From Mesorhizobium amorphae CCNWGS0123 (GTDB lineage: Bacteria > Pseudomonadota > Alphaproteobacteria > Rhizobiales > Rhizobiaceae), in NCBI RefSeq assembly GCF_001686985.1, contig NZ_CP015318.1:3346001-3410000 (forward strand): DNA of 64,000 nucleotides, written 5' to 3'. Positions within the stretch are counted from its first letter, which is position 1. Each line of letters starts with the position of its first letter. A program made the translations under genes and the position numbers. Positions 19,429-27,866 of this stretch are shown piece by piece. The notes beneath the pieces were generated by a model that had not been told where the DNA came from, made no database searches, and worked only from the letters and a program-made list of their open reading frames with translations.

Positions 19429-19851
19429 TCAGGTGGCGTCAGCGCCGATCCCGAAGCTCCTTCCGTCGATCGCCCAGGCGCCGGCGCCGGCTATCGCCAG
19501 CGCCAGGAAGCCGCCGGCAATCGCAATGTCCTTCATCAGCATCTGCTGGTGCAGGAAGGCGAGCGTCGCATCGTCGGCGCCCTGGCCGTAATGACCGATG
19601 AAGGCGGCGGCGATGCAGAAGGCGGCGAGCAGCAGCGCCGCGATCCGCGTCTGGAAGCCGACCAGGATCAAAAGCCCGGCGATCAGTTCGAACAGGCCGG
19701 TGCCCCAGGCGGCGAGCATCGGCAGCGGCAGGCCGAGACCGGCGAAATAGTCTGTCGTGCCGGAAATGTTGACCAGCGCCTGGAAGCCGGACGGCACGAA
19801 CAAAGCGGCGAGCAACAGCCGGGACAAGAGAAGCAACGCGTTGCGGGGCAT
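19429..19851 (-). CDS. DoxX-family membrane protein (copy 1)
   Basis: A 140-residue protein with four transmembrane helices of the DoxX family, whose members often partner with oxidoreductases or respiratory chain proteins. The characteristic start 'LLLSRLLLAALFVPSGFQAL' and the loop 'GLPLPMLAAWGTGLFELIAGLLILVGF' are visible. It is about half identical by eye to the gene at 19990-20412 and equal in length, so the two look like a tandem duplication. Its ATG lies at 19851 with GGAGGTCTCC upstream. Confidence 0.88.
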   Translation of the reverse strand: MPRNALLLLSRLLLAALFVPSGFQALVNISGTTDYFAGLGLPLPMLAAWGTGLFELIAGLLILVGFQTRIAALLLAAFCIAAAFIGHYGQGADDATLAFLHQQMLMKDIAIAGGFLALAIAGAGAWAIDGRSFGIGADAT

Positions 19852-19935
19852 GGAGACCTCCGTCGTCGTCGGCCGACTATCCCGACTTCCCGATCCTAGC
19901 AGGAATCGGCAATCCGGGCTCCTGGATCGACAACG

Positions 19936-19964
19936 AAAAAGCGGCGCGGAAAATTCCGCGCCGC
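19936..19964 (-). terminator. Terminator of the second DoxX gene
   Basis: GCGGCGCGGA at 19941-19950 pairs with TCCGCGCCGC at 19955-19964 around a 4-base loop. On the minus strand the stem is followed by TTTTT (19936-19940), so it ends transcription of the DoxX gene at 19990-20412 and separates it from copy 1. Confidence 0.8.
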
Positions 19965-19989
19965 CTTTCTCAAGGTATCCAGAAATGGC

Positions 19990-20412
19990 TCAGCCGCGCT
20001 TGGCGTCGATCGAATAGGCGCCGGCACCGGAGGAAGCCAGCACAAGGAAGCCGCCGGCAATCGCCAGATTCTTAAGGAAGCTGATCATCTGCATCTGATC
20101 GGCCCAATTCATGTGTGCAACCAGCCCGGTGGCGACCGTGAAGATCGCCAGCACCCAGGCGACGATCCGGGTCTGGAAGCCGACGAGGATGGCAAGGCCG
20201 CCGAGCAGTTCGATGAGGCCGACGACAATGGCGGTCACGGTCGGCAGCGGCAGGCCGAGGCTGCCGAAATAGCCGGCGGTGCCGGCGATCGCGGTCAACT
20301 TGCCGAAACCGGACAGGAGGAAGATTACCGCGAGCAGAACGCGGCCAAGGAGGATGGAGGTAGAGGCATTTGAAGCAGCGCCGGAACCGGCGGCGGAAGT
20401 GTTGATCGACAT
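19990..20412 (-). CDS. DoxX-family membrane protein (copy 2)
   Basis: A 140-residue four-helix membrane protein, paralogue of the neighbouring copy 1. The family pattern 'LLGRVLLAVIFLLSGFGKLTAIAGTAGYFGSLGLPLP' is clear, followed by 'IELLGGLAILVGFQTR' and a closing 'SIDAKRG' tail. A serine/alanine-rich N-terminus of about 18 residues precedes the first helix. It has its own terminator, and a GGAGAGTC ribosome site before the ATG at 20412, so it is separately expressed from copy 1. The function is unknown; DoxX proteins elsewhere act as subunits of quinol oxidases or thiosulfate/redox complexes. Confidence 0.88.
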   Translation of the reverse strand: MSINTSAAGSGAASNASTSILLGRVLLAVIFLLSGFGKLTAIAGTAGYFGSLGLPLPTVTAIVVGLIELLGGLAILVGFQTRIVAWVLAIFTVATGLVAHMNWADQMQMISFLKNLAIAGGFLVLASSGAGAYSIDAKRG

Positions 20413-20526
20413 GGTGACTCTCCAGGGGCTTGAGATGATGCCCCTCCAGATAGAGCAGCCCGACTGTTCACCAAAGATGTCGATCTGGCGACAGATCGTT
20501 CACAAGGTTACATCGGTGATACTAAC

Positions 20527-21921
20527 TTACCCCGGATGCGTCATGTCCTCCGGCCGCACCAGCCGGTCGTAGTCGGCCTCGCTGACCAGCCCGGTGGCCA
20601 GGGCTTCCTCGCGCAGCGTGGTGCCCTTCTTGTGCGCGGTCTTGGCGATCTTGGCCGCATTGTCGTAGCCGATGGTGGGGGCGAGCGCCGTCACCAGCAT
20701 CAGCGAGCGGTCGAGCGCCGCCTTGATGTTGTCCTCGCGCGCCTCGATACCGACGACACAATTGTCGGTGAAGGAGACCGAGGCGTCGGCCAGCAGCTGC
20801 ACCGATTGCAGGAAGTTGTAGGCCATCAGCGGATTGTAGACGTTGAGCTCGAAATGGCCCTGGCTGCCGGCGAAGGTGAGTGCGACATTGTTGCCGAACA
20901 CCTGCACGCAGACCTGCGTCAGCGCCTCGCACTGGGTCGGGTTGACCTTGCCAGGCATGATCGAGGAGCCCGGCTCGTTTTCCGGCAGCGACAGTTCGCC
21001 GAGGCCCGAACGCGGGCCGGAGCCGAGGAAGCGGATGTCGTTGGCGATCTTGAACAGCGCCGCCGCCGCCGCGTTGATGGCACCGTGCGAGAACACCATG
21101 GAATCGTGGGCGGCGAGTGCCTCGAACTTGTTCGGCGCGGTGACGAAGCCGATGCCGGTGATGGCGGCGATGCGCTCCGCCACCTTCTCGGCGAAGCCGA
21201 CCGGGGCGTTGAGGCCGGTGCCGACGGCGGTGCCGCCTTGCGCCAGTTCCTGCAGGCCAGGCAGCGTCAACTCGATGCGCTTGATCGACGAGGCGACCTG
21301 CGCCGCATAGCCCGAGAATTCCTGGCCCAGCGTCAGCGGCGTCGCGTCCTGCGTGTGCGTGCGGCCGATCTTGATGATGTGGGAGAACGCCTTGGTCTTG
21401 GCCTCGAGCGCTGCATGCAGGTGCTTCAGCGCCGGCAGCAGATCGTGGACGATGCGCTCGGCGCAGGCGATATGCATGGCCGTCGGATAGGTGTCGTTCG
21501 ACGACTGGCTCATATTGACGTGGTCGTTGGGATGCACAGGCTTCTTCGAGCCCATGACGCCGCCCAGAAGTTCGATCGCCCGGTTGGAGATCACCTCATT
21601 GGCGTTCATGTTGGACTGCGTGCCCGAACCGGTCTGCCACACCACCAGCGGGAAGTGGTCGTTGAGCTTGCCGTCGATAACCTCTTGCGTCGCTTCGATG
21701 ATCGCCTTGCCGATCGCCGGGTCGAGCCGCTTCAAATCCATGTTGGCTTCGGCCGCCGCCCGCTTGACGATGCCCAAGGCGCGGACGATCGAAGCCGGCT
21801 GCTTTTCCCAACCGATCTTGAAATTACCAAGCGAACGCTGCGCCTGCGCGCCCCAGTAACGGTCTGCGGCGACCTCGATGGGACCGAACGTGTCGGTTTC
21901 GGTTCTGGTCTTCTCAGCGCT
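20527..21921 (-). CDS. fumC: Class II fumarate hydratase
   Basis: A 464-residue iron-independent fumarase that interconverts fumarate and malate in the TCA cycle. The superfamily signature [15 protein letters not shown] lies near residue 317-331, and the substrate-binding '[10 protein letters not shown]' block near residue 97 and '[17 protein letters not shown]' near 186 are intact. The start is a GTG at 21921 with a GGAG ribosome site 7-8 bases upstream; this gives the usual family length, while an in-frame ATG at 21984 would add 21 residues with no family resemblance. A tight rhizobial repeat element lies upstream at 22032-22193. Confidence 0.95.
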   Translation of the reverse strand, partial: SAEKTRTETDTFGPIEVAADRYWGAQAQRSLGNFKIGWEKQPASIVRALGIVKRAAAEANMDLKRLDPAIGKAIIEATQEVIDGKLNDHFPLVVWQTGSGTQSNMNANEVISNRAIELLGGVMGSKKPVHPNDHVNMSQSSNDTYPTAMHIACAERIVHDLLPALKHLHAALEAKTKAFSHIIKIGRTHTQDATPLTLGQEFSGYAAQVASSIKRIELTLPGLQELAQGGTAVGTGLNAPVGFAEKVAERIAAITGIGFVTAPNKFEALAAHDSMVFSHGAINAAAAALFKIANDIRFLGSGPRSGLGELSLPENEPGSSIMPGKVNPTQCEALTQVCVQVFGNNVALTFAGSQGHFELNVYNPLMAYNFLQSVQLLADASVSFTDNCVVGIEAREDNIKAALDRSLMLVTALAPTIGYDNAAKIAKTAHKKGTTLREEALATGLVSEADYDRLVRPEDMTHPG

Positions 21922-22031
21922 CACTGGAGGTCTCCGGTTTTCGAAATTCGGCAACGGCGTATCGCGTTGCACAAATCGCTTCAAGCGGAGATTGCAGGCA
22001 GTGGCGATGCGAATCGGTTGAAGGATGCAGG

Positions 22032-22193
22032 TAATCTCCCCCTCGAGGGGGAGATGTCGCCGAAGGCGACAGAGGGGGTCGGTACGTCCTGGCGCGACCG
22101 CCTACCGCCGCCAAGAGGCTGGAGTTCCACGCGAGACGACCCCCTCTGGCCTGCCGGCCATCTCCCCCCCCCGAGGGGCCCCGAGGGGGGAGA
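22032..22193. repeat. Rhizobial intergenic mosaic palindromic repeat (RIME-like)
   Basis: An element of about 160 bases between fumC and the SDR gene. Its left end reads CTCCCCCTCGAGGGGGAGAT and then ACAGAGGGGGTC; its right end has the complementary GACCCCCTCTGG and another CTCCCCCC/GGGGGGAG palindrome. This terminal-inverted GGGGGA pattern is typical of the short, non-coding palindromic repeats scattered through Rhizobiales genomes. Confidence 0.7.
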
Positions 22194-22195
22194 TC

Positions 22196-22969
22196 TCACC
22201 CCGCCGTATAACCGCCGTCGATCGCGAAAATCCCGCCGCTGGTCCACGCCGCCTCGTCGCAGGCCAGATAGACGGCGATGCCGGCGAGATCGCTGGTCTG
22301 GCCGATGCGGCCGAGCGGATAGCTGCGCTCGACATAGGCTTTCAGCTCCGCCTGCGCTTCCGCCGGCAGGTTGACGATCGATTTACGTCGCATGGCGGTA
22401 TCGACCGTGCCCGGCGCGATCGCATTGACCCGGATGCCGCGCGGGCCGAGCTCGAAGGCCAGCGACTTGGTCAGTGAGTTCAGCGCGCCCTTGGACAGCG
22501 AGTACAGGCTCGACGGCCGCTTCGGGATCATCTTGCTGGCGAAGTAGGACGAGATGTTGATGACGGAGGCGGCAGCAGTGAGATGCGGCAATAGCCGCTG
22601 TGTCAGGAAGAACGCCGCCGTCACATTGAGTGCGAAGGATTGCTGGAATTGCTCTTCTGTAACGCTCTCGAAGGGCACCAGGAAGGCGACGCCGGCATTG
22701 TTGACGAGGACGTCGAGCGGCCGCCCCTGTTTCACATGCGCGGCCACCGCATCGATGCCGGCCGAGGTCGAAAGGTCGGCCGACAGGGTTTCGACCGTCG
22801 AGCCGTCCTTGCTTGATGCAATCAGCGTCCGGCGCGCCGCCTCAAGCTTGCCGGCGTCGCGGCCGACGATCAGCACATCGGCGCCCTCGCGTGCGAAGGC
22901 CTCTGATATCGCCAGGCCGATCCCGTCCGAACCGCCGGTGACTAGAGCCCGCTTGCCGTGAAGTCTCAT
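22196..22969 (-). CDS. Short-chain dehydrogenase/reductase
   Basis: A 257-residue NAD(P)-dependent oxidoreductase of the classical SDR family. The cofactor motif TGGSDGIG is at 11-18, NNAG at 90-93, and the catalytic Ser-Tyr-x3-Lys triad is Ser140/141 (INISSYF), Tyr156 and Lys160 (YSLSKGALN). The C-terminal 'GTVDTAMRR' and 'SGGIFAIDGGYTAG' are standard family endings. The GRDAGK sequence after the second strand suggests preference for NADP(H). It stands alone between a repeat element and the BetI-type regulator; substrate unknown. Confidence 0.92.
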   Translation of the reverse strand: MRLHGKRALVTGGSDGIGLAISEAFAREGADVLIVGRDAGKLEAARRTLIASSKDGSTVETLSADLSTSAGIDAVAAHVKQGRPLDVLVNNAGVAFLVPFESVTEEQFQQSFALNVTAAFFLTQRLLPHLTAAASVINISSYFASKMIPKRPSSLYSLSKGALNSLTKSLAFELGPRGIRVNAIAPGTVDTAMRRKSIVNLPAEAQAELKAYVERSYPLGRIGQTSDLAGIAVYLACDEAAWTSGGIFAIDGGYTAG

Positions 22970-23089
22970 GGGATCCTCGCGCGTTCCCGCCTGTCATCAG
23001 TCGGCGAGGGCAACGCCGATCGGCGGGAGCGTCAAGGCGTGCGCCTATCGCGCAGTATGAAACTTGGACGGCAGGCCAGCCGCGCCCGG

Positions 23090-23728
23090 CTACGCGCCGG
23101 CGGTCACAGGCTCCCGCATGGCCAACCGCGCGGTCACATGACCCTTGACCTGGCGGATCGCCTGTTCGCGCGACATACTTCCCGGCCGCAGGGCGAGCCG
23201 CAGCCATAGCCCGTCAATCAGCGCGGTGACGCCAAGCGCGATGTCCTCGGCCTCGCTGGGCGAAGCAAGGCCACGCAGGCCGGACAGCAGATTTGAGCGC
23301 ATGCGCGCGTGGATCACCCTCTGGATACGCGCCAGCTTCTCGTCGCGCGGCACCTCGGCGCAGAGCGAAAGCCAAGCATGGCAGAGTGGAGGCTGGAACA
23401 GATGCGGCTCGAAATTACCCTCGACCACCGCATCCAGACGCTCCATCGGCGTCCGTGCCCAGCGAAGCCGCGCGATCACCGCATCGCGCAGGACGGTATT
23501 GGCCTCGCGCATCGCGTGCTCGAACAATTCCTGCTTGTTGCGGAAATAGTGCAGCACGATGCCCTTCGAGGCACCAGCATGGGCCGCCACCTTTTCCAGC
23601 GTCGCGCCGGCAATGCCCTCGCGTTGCAGCACCGCGAAGGCCGCCTGCCGCAGCTCCTTGCGGCGTATGTCACTGAGACGCTTGAGTTTCACCGGATAGA
23701 TCCATGTATCGAAAAACCACGTTGACAT
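23090..23728 (-). CDS. betI: TetR-family regulator, BetI-like
   Basis: A 212-residue TetR-family repressor strongly resembling BetI, the choline-responsive repressor of glycine-betaine synthesis genes: 'SDIRRKELRQAAFAVL', 'GIVLHYFRNKQELFEHAMRE', 'VEGNF' and 'ALIDGLWLRLAL' all match that family. HTH covers about residues 20-68. The ATG at 23728 lies very close to operator-like palindromes; a GTG at 23692 would give about 200 residues, nearer to the usual BetI length, and is a credible alternative. It is divergent from a choline-type binding protein gene, which supports choline as effector. The betABI enzyme genes themselves are not in this window. Confidence 0.85.
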   Translation of the reverse strand: MSTWFFDTWIYPVKLKRLSDIRRKELRQAAFAVLQREGIAGATLEKVAAHAGASKGIVLHYFRNKQELFEHAMREANTVLRDAVIARLRWARTPMERLDAVVEGNFEPHLFQPPLCHAWLSLCAEVPRDEKLARIQRVIHARMRSNLLSGLRGLASPSEAEDIALGVTALIDGLWLRLALRPGSMSREQAIRQVKGHVTARLAMREPVTAGA

Positions 23729-23743
23729 TTTCGTCCATCTAGA

Positions 23744-23786
23744 TCAACAATTGACCGATGGGACAATAAATAGACCAACCGGTCAA
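23744..23786. promoter_or_regulatory. Operator-like palindromes between betI and the choline-binding protein gene
   Basis: TCAACAATTGA (23744-23754) and GACCAACCGGTC (23773-23784, GACC/GGTC arms) lie in the divergent promoter region; TTGACC at 23751 and GGTCAA at 23781 form a wider inverted pair. These are good candidates for BetI binding sites controlling both directions. Confidence 0.5.
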
Positions 23787-23810
23787 TATCATACGGTGAG
23801 GAGAACCGAA

Positions 23811-24749
23811 ATGTTGCGCATCTTTGCAAATGGCGTCTGTCTAGCCGTGCTGGCGCTGGCCTCTCACGCTGCCCAGGCGGGCGAGACCGAGCAGTGCAGG
23901 ACGGTACGCATGGCCGAACCCGGATGGAACGATCTCGCTTTCACGACTGGGGTCGCCAGCGTCCTGCTCGACGCCCTCGGCTATCAGGCGAAAAGCGATG
24001 TGCTCGGCCTCAACGTCATCTATGAGGGCATGAAGAACAAGGACCTGGACGCCTACCTCGGCTATTGGGATCCCGCCAGCGTCGTCTATTATGAGCCTTA
24101 CAAGAAGGACGGCTCGGTCGAGAATGTGCGCGTCAATCTCGAAGGTGCCAAATACACTTTCGCGGTGCCCACCTATGTCTGGGAGGCCGGGGTCAAGGAC
24201 TTCTCCGACCTGCACAAATTCGCCGACAAGTTCGGCAAGAAGATGTACGGCATCGAGCCCGGATCGAACCAGCTGATGATGGATGCCATTGCCGATCCTT
24301 CGCTCGGCCTCGATGGCTGGCAGGTAGTCGAGTCCAGCGAAGCCGGCATGCTGTCGGAGGTCGGCTATCAGATCAAGGAAAAGCATTTCATCGTCTTCCA
24401 GGCCTGGGCGCCGCATCCGATGAATGCGATGTACGACTTCAAATATCTGACCGGCGGCGACAAGTTCTACGGCCCGAATTTCGGCGCCGCGACGGTGACG
24501 ACGCAGGCGCGCAAGGGCTATGTGCAGGAGTGTCCGAACGTCGGGCAGCTCTTGAAGAATCTTGTCTTCGACGTCGACTTCGAGAATGTCGGCATGGGCT
24601 ATCTGATCAATGACGGCATGAAGCCTGAAGAGGCCGGACTGAAGGCGATCACCCTGAACAAGGGCCGTCTCGACGCCTGGCTCGCCGGCGTCACCACTTT
24701 CGACGGCAAGCCGGGCCTTGCTGCGGTGAAGGAAAAGCTCGGCCTGTGA
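23811..24749 (+). CDS. choX: Choline/betaine ABC transporter substrate-binding protein (ChoX-like)
   Basis: A 312-residue periplasmic binding protein of the OpuAC/ProX type. The signal peptide of about 23 residues ends in HAAQA. Family features include 'CRTVRMAEPGWNDLAFTTGVAS', 'GMKNKDLDAYLGYWDP' and aromatic residues spread as in choline-binding ChoX proteins, which cage the trimethylammonium group (for example Trp in GYWD and Tyr in 'YEPYKK'). The ATG at 23811 has GTGAGGAGA 8 bases upstream; an ATG-like start at 23751 would lie inside the operator. Permease and ATPase genes (choW, choV) are missing here; a hydrolase gene follows with a 4-base overlap instead. Confidence 0.88.
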   Translation: MLRIFANGVCLAVLALASHAAQAGETEQCRTVRMAEPGWNDLAFTTGVASVLLDALGYQAKSDVLGLNVIYEGMKNKDLDAYLGYWDPASVVYYEPYKKDGSVENVRVNLEGAKYTFAVPTYVWEAGVKDFSDLHKFADKFGKKMYGIEPGSNQLMMDAIADPSLGLDGWQVVESSEAGMLSEVGYQIKEKHFIVFQAWAPHPMNAMYDFKYLTGGDKFYGPNFGAATVTTQARKGYVQECPNVGQLLKNLVFDVDFENVGMGYLINDGMKPEEAGLKAITLNKGRLDAWLAGVTTFDGKPGLAAVKEKLGL

Positions 24750-25597
24750 GCTTCGTCGAATTGGAGGTCGAGCAGCAAGACTGGGCAGGCCGCAAGCGAA
24801 TGGCCGATGTCGACGGCCTCTCCGTGGCCTATGTCGAATTCCCCGGCGCCGAGCCGGCCTTGCTGCTGATCCACGGCTTCACCGACACCAGCCGCAGCTT
24901 TTCGCTGCTGGCGCCGCACCTTTCCGGACGCCGGCTGATCATTCCGGACTTGCGTGGCCACGGCGCCTCGCAGGCCGGGTTGCGAGCCTTCCGGCCTGCC
25001 AGCTTCGCCGACGACATTGCCAGGCTGATCGAGCAGTTGCGGCTCGATCGGCCGGTCCTCGTCGGCCATTCGCTTGGTGCCATGGTGGCTATCGCGCTGG
25101 CCGCGCGGCATAGGGAACTCATCGGCGGGCTGGTGGTCCTGGCCGGCACGTTGAAGCCCGATTTCGCGCCGGATCATCCTTTAGTCGCCGGCGTTCAGGC
25201 TCTGCGCGATCCGATCTCGCCGGCCGATCCTTTCTATGACTGGTGGCATGCCTGCCGGACTGGTGTGCCCCAACCCTTTCTCGCCGGCATGGCGAAAGAC
25301 GCCTCGACAATGCCGGTGGCGAGCTGGCGCGCGGTGCTCGAAGAAATTCGTCGCGCGGATCTGACTGACGCGGCGCGAGCTGTACAGGCGCGAACGCTGA
25401 TCATCGCCGGTGCAGTCGACCCGCTGTTTGGCGAAGCGCATCAGCAAGCGCTGCGGCGCTGTCTTCCGGGTTCCGACTTCATCCGCATCGAAGGCTGCGG
25501 CCACAATCCGCATTGGGAGGATCCGGCGCTTGTTGCCGCGGCCGTCACCGACAAGTTCAGGGCAGGGCTAGCTCAACAGCGATTGCGAGGTCGGTGA
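24746..25597 (+). CDS. Alpha/beta-fold hydrolase coupled to the choline-binding protein
   Basis: A 283-residue alpha/beta hydrolase with GTG start overlapping the choX stop (GTGA). The catalytic triad is probably Ser109 (VGHSLG), Asp225 (GAVDPLFG) and His253 (GCGHNPHWED), and the oxyanion region HGF is at about 43-45. There is no signal peptide, so it acts in the cytoplasm. Its position directly behind a choline-type binding protein, where transporter subunits are normally found, suggests that it acts on an imported choline ester or similar compound, but this is inference. Its 3' end overlaps the convergent NIPSNAP gene by 30 bases. Confidence 0.88.
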   Translation: MSFVELEVEQQDWAGRKRMADVDGLSVAYVEFPGAEPALLLIHGFTDTSRSFSLLAPHLSGRRLIIPDLRGHGASQAGLRAFRPASFADDIARLIEQLRLDRPVLVGHSLGAMVAIALAARHRELIGGLVVLAGTLKPDFAPDHPLVAGVQALRDPISPADPFYDWWHACRTGVPQPFLAGMAKDASTMPVASWRAVLEEIRRADLTDAARAVQARTLIIAGAVDPLFGEAHQQALRRCLPGSDFIRIEGCGHNPHWEDPALVAAAVTDKFRAGLAQQRLRGR

Positions 25598-26347
25598 AAG
25601 CCGCAGGGTCTGCGTCGGTCTGGCGCAGTTCGGTTCCGTTGCCCGGTGGAAGGTCCGCCACATCGGTGAAGCGGCCAGGGTCGCTTCATGATTTGCGTGC
25701 GCGTCGGCGCTGGCGAATCCCAAGACGCTGATGAACACGTTTTCGCCTGATCGCACCGGCAGGCGCGGAAAGCTGTTTTCGGCGTGCTCGGTGACGAAGG
25801 CGCCGAGCAACCTTGCGCCGAGCGCCTTGAGCAGCGGAACGGCTCCGGTTTCGAAGGTTTCGGCAAAGCCGGCCTCGGTGCCGGGCCACAAATGATGAAT
25901 CTTGATTACAACAATGGCCTTCAAGTAATTGTTATCGCTCAGTTTTTCCTGCTCAGATCCATCAGATCTTCGCAAACCCGACAGGTCTAAGCCGGCGCCC
26001 GGCCATGCCGGTTTCAATAGCAGCACGTCGTCGGAATCGATCATCGTGGCATTGGCGGCGTCGCGCCATGCGGCCCACACCGGCCCGTCATAGAAGGCGG
26101 TCAGTGCATCTTTTCGCGCATCCATGCCGTCAAAGCCGCGCATCCAGACGAACATGTCGGGCCGGTCGAGGTCGCGGAACTGGCCGATGATGGTCATGCC
26201 GGCCGCTTCCTGGCCCTCGATCAGATGGCTGTCGAAGACATCGATCAGTGCGTCGCGCCGGCCGGGTCTTAGCGTGTACTGCCGCAATTCGACCACGGGC
26301 GAGGCGAGCAGGCCGGCTGTCGCGAGGGCTTTCAGGGGCAGGTTCAT
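25568..26347 (-). CDS. NIPSNAP-family protein
   Basis: A 259-residue protein with two ferredoxin-like alpha/beta barrels of the NIPSNAP family: the first begins at 'VVELRQYTLRPGRRDALIDVF' (about 18-38), the second at 'IVVIKIHHLWPGTEAGFAETFE' (about 145-166). The first 15 residues are hydrophobic but without charged start beyond Met-Asn, so export is doubtful. NIPSNAP-like proteins occur with oxygenases or as small-molecule-binding proteins; the function is unknown. The gene is divergent from a TetR regulator with two operator palindromes in the gap, so it is very probably that regulator's target. Confidence 0.85.
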   Translation of the reverse strand: MNLPLKALATAGLLASPVVELRQYTLRPGRRDALIDVFDSHLIEGQEAAGMTIIGQFRDLDRPDMFVWMRGFDGMDARKDALTAFYDGPVWAAWRDAANATMIDSDDVLLLKPAWPGAGLDLSGLRRSDGSEQEKLSDNNYLKAIVVIKIHHLWPGTEAGFAETFETGAVPLLKALGARLLGAFVTEHAENSFPRLPVRSGENVFISVLGFASADAHANHEATLAASPMWRTFHRATEPNCARPTQTLRLSPTSQSLLS

Positions 26348-26360
26348 CGCACACTCTCCA

Positions 26361-26408
26361 AAACAGGATGATCATCCTGTTTACAAAACAGACCGGTTGT
26401 CCTGTTTT
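26361..26408. promoter_or_regulatory. Two TetR operator palindromes between NIPSNAP and tetR genes
   Basis: A perfect 22-bp palindrome at 26361-26382 (arms AAACAGGATGA) is followed at 26385-26408 by an imperfect copy with arms AAAACAG/CTGTTTT. Both share the AACAG...CTGTT outline. They fill most of the 83-base divergent gap, so the regulator probably represses itself and the NIPSNAP gene. Confidence 0.75.
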
Positions 26409-26430
26409 GTCAATCTGCTATCGTTTGAAA

Positions 26431-27129
26431 ATGTCAGCAGAGATTTCCGCTCGCCCAAGATCGCGGGCTCAAAAACGCACCAACGACCCCGAAGGCATGC
26501 GCAATCGGGTGCTCGATGTCGCGGAAGCGTCGTTTCAGGAGCGTGGTTATCACGCTTCCAGCATCGGCGACCTGATGGCGGCGGCCGGCGTCACCGGCGG
26601 CGCGCTGCATCACCACTTCCCGACCAAGAAGGCGCTGGCCCTGGCGGTGATCGAGGAGCGGGTGGCTGCCACCGTCGAAGAAACCTGGATCGCGCCGGTG
26701 CGGGCTGCGGGATCGGCCCGCGAGGGCATACGCGCCGTGTTCGAGACGGTGGCGGCGGAACTGGAACAACAGGGCTTCGTGCGCGGCTGCCCGCTCAACA
26801 ATCTGGCGCATGAGCTTTCACTCGCCGACCCGGATTTCCGCGCCGCCCTTGCCGGCATCTTTGCCGCCTGGCGCCAGGCGATCGCCGGCAAGGTCAGGAC
26901 CGACCAGCAAGCGGGCAGGGAGCAGGACACCGATCCGGGTCGCTTCGCGGCGCTCGCGGTCGCCGCCTATTCCGGCGCCATGTCGATGGCCAAGACGGCG
27001 CAGGACGCCGGCCCACTGCGCGATTGCCTGGCGGAATTGGAACGCCGCACCGATTCAGCTGCGTCGTCCCTGGGCCGAGCGGGAGCGAAGCGACGCCGCA
27101 GGGTGCTGCTGCGGCCGGGAAAGCCCTGA
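26431..27129 (+). CDS. TetR-family regulator controlling the divergent NIPSNAP gene
   Basis: A 232-residue TetR-family repressor. The HTH is at about residues 22-68 (RNRVLDVAEASFQERGYHASSIGDLMAAAGVTGGALHHHFPTK), followed by a ligand domain with a characteristic 'GFVRGCPLNNLAHELS' motif found in the subgroup that includes AcuR/YxaF-like repressors; the Cys-Pro-Leu-Asn stretch may be involved in sensing electrophiles. The ATG at 26431 was chosen because it follows the operator region; an open frame upstream runs through the operators. The C-terminus has a basic tail (KRRRRV). Effector unknown. Confidence 0.88.
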   Translation: MSAEISARPRSRAQKRTNDPEGMRNRVLDVAEASFQERGYHASSIGDLMAAAGVTGGALHHHFPTKKALALAVIEERVAATVEETWIAPVRAAGSAREGIRAVFETVAAELEQQGFVRGCPLNNLAHELSLADPDFRAALAGIFAAWRQAIAGKVRTDQQAGREQDTDPGRFAALAVAAYSGAMSMAKTAQDAGPLRDCLAELERRTDSAASSLGRAGAKRRRRVLLRPGKP

Positions 27130-27155
27130 AGCCGGAGGAGCAGTAGGGCGCCGCT

Positions 27156-27749
27156 CTATTTCGCCAGCGGTTTGATCGTCTCGTAACCGTTCACCGATTC
27201 CGCGCTGGTGCCCTCGTCGTAGCGCCGGGCGAGAGCCGCCTGCAGATCTGGCGCATAGAGCGCAGTGAACGCGTCCAGCGTCTCGCCGGCCCCATTCTTG
27301 AAGGTCTCCTTGACCGCCAGTACCTTGTATTTGCAGTCGCCCAGGCTGAACGTCTCCTTGCCCTTGACGACCAAAGTCAGCGTCTTGGTGCTCTTCGGCT
27401 GCTTGTTCGGCGACAGTTCGACGAATTCGATCGTGCTCTTTGCCCCCGTCTTCAGCGGAAACAGTTTTCGCAGATCGGAAAACGGGATCATCGCCACCCG
27501 ACCGGTATCGCTATCACGAAACACCTCGATCAGGCCGTTGAACAGGAACTGCGTCTGCGGCGATTCGGATTCGTATTTGTTGGCGACGGCAACCATGCCG
27601 CCGGCCGTCGGGCGAAACTCGCTGCGGATGCCGGGCTTTTCCAGCACGAAGCCGGCCTTGGCGGATCTCGCGTCGACGCAATCGGCGGCATGGGCAACAC
27701 CCGCCGGCAGCAATGCGGCCAGCATCATGACGATCGGTGCAACTTTCAT
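27156..27749 (-). CDS. Exported hypothetical protein
   Basis: A 197-residue protein that I do not recognise. A clear signal peptide of about 21 residues ends in VAHA before ADCVDARSAK. The mature part contains two cysteines (Cys24 and Cys137 in GDCKYKV), which could form a disulfide, and several beta-strand-rich stretches such as 'TLTLVVKGKETFSLGDCKYKVLAVKETFK'. It has no transmembrane segment beyond the signal, so a soluble periplasmic protein is likely. It stands alone between convergent tetR and a divergent Tat-exported phosphoesterase. GGAGGAC precedes the ATG at 27749. Confidence 0.75.
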   Translation of the reverse strand: MKVAPIVMMLAALLPAGVAHAADCVDARSAKAGFVLEKPGIRSEFRPTAGGMVAVANKYESESPQTQFLFNGLIEVFRDSDTGRVAMIPFSDLRKLFPLKTGAKSTIEFVELSPNKQPKSTKTLTLVVKGKETFSLGDCKYKVLAVKETFKNGAGETLDAFTALYAPDLQAALARRYDEGTSAESVNGYETIKPLAK

Positions 27750-27866
27750 GGCGTCCTCCTATGCCCGTGCAAGTTGAAGGCCAAGACATGCCAGACCTGT
27801 AGCGACATGTCGATGCGTGAGCGCTGCACTGGACGGCCGGGCGCCGGCTGTGCTGAACTTCAGCGC

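Noticed and set aside
20536..22374. A 612-codon plus-strand frame opposite fumC
   Set aside because: Antisense shadow of fumC and of a repeat element with strongly Arg/Gly-biased translation.
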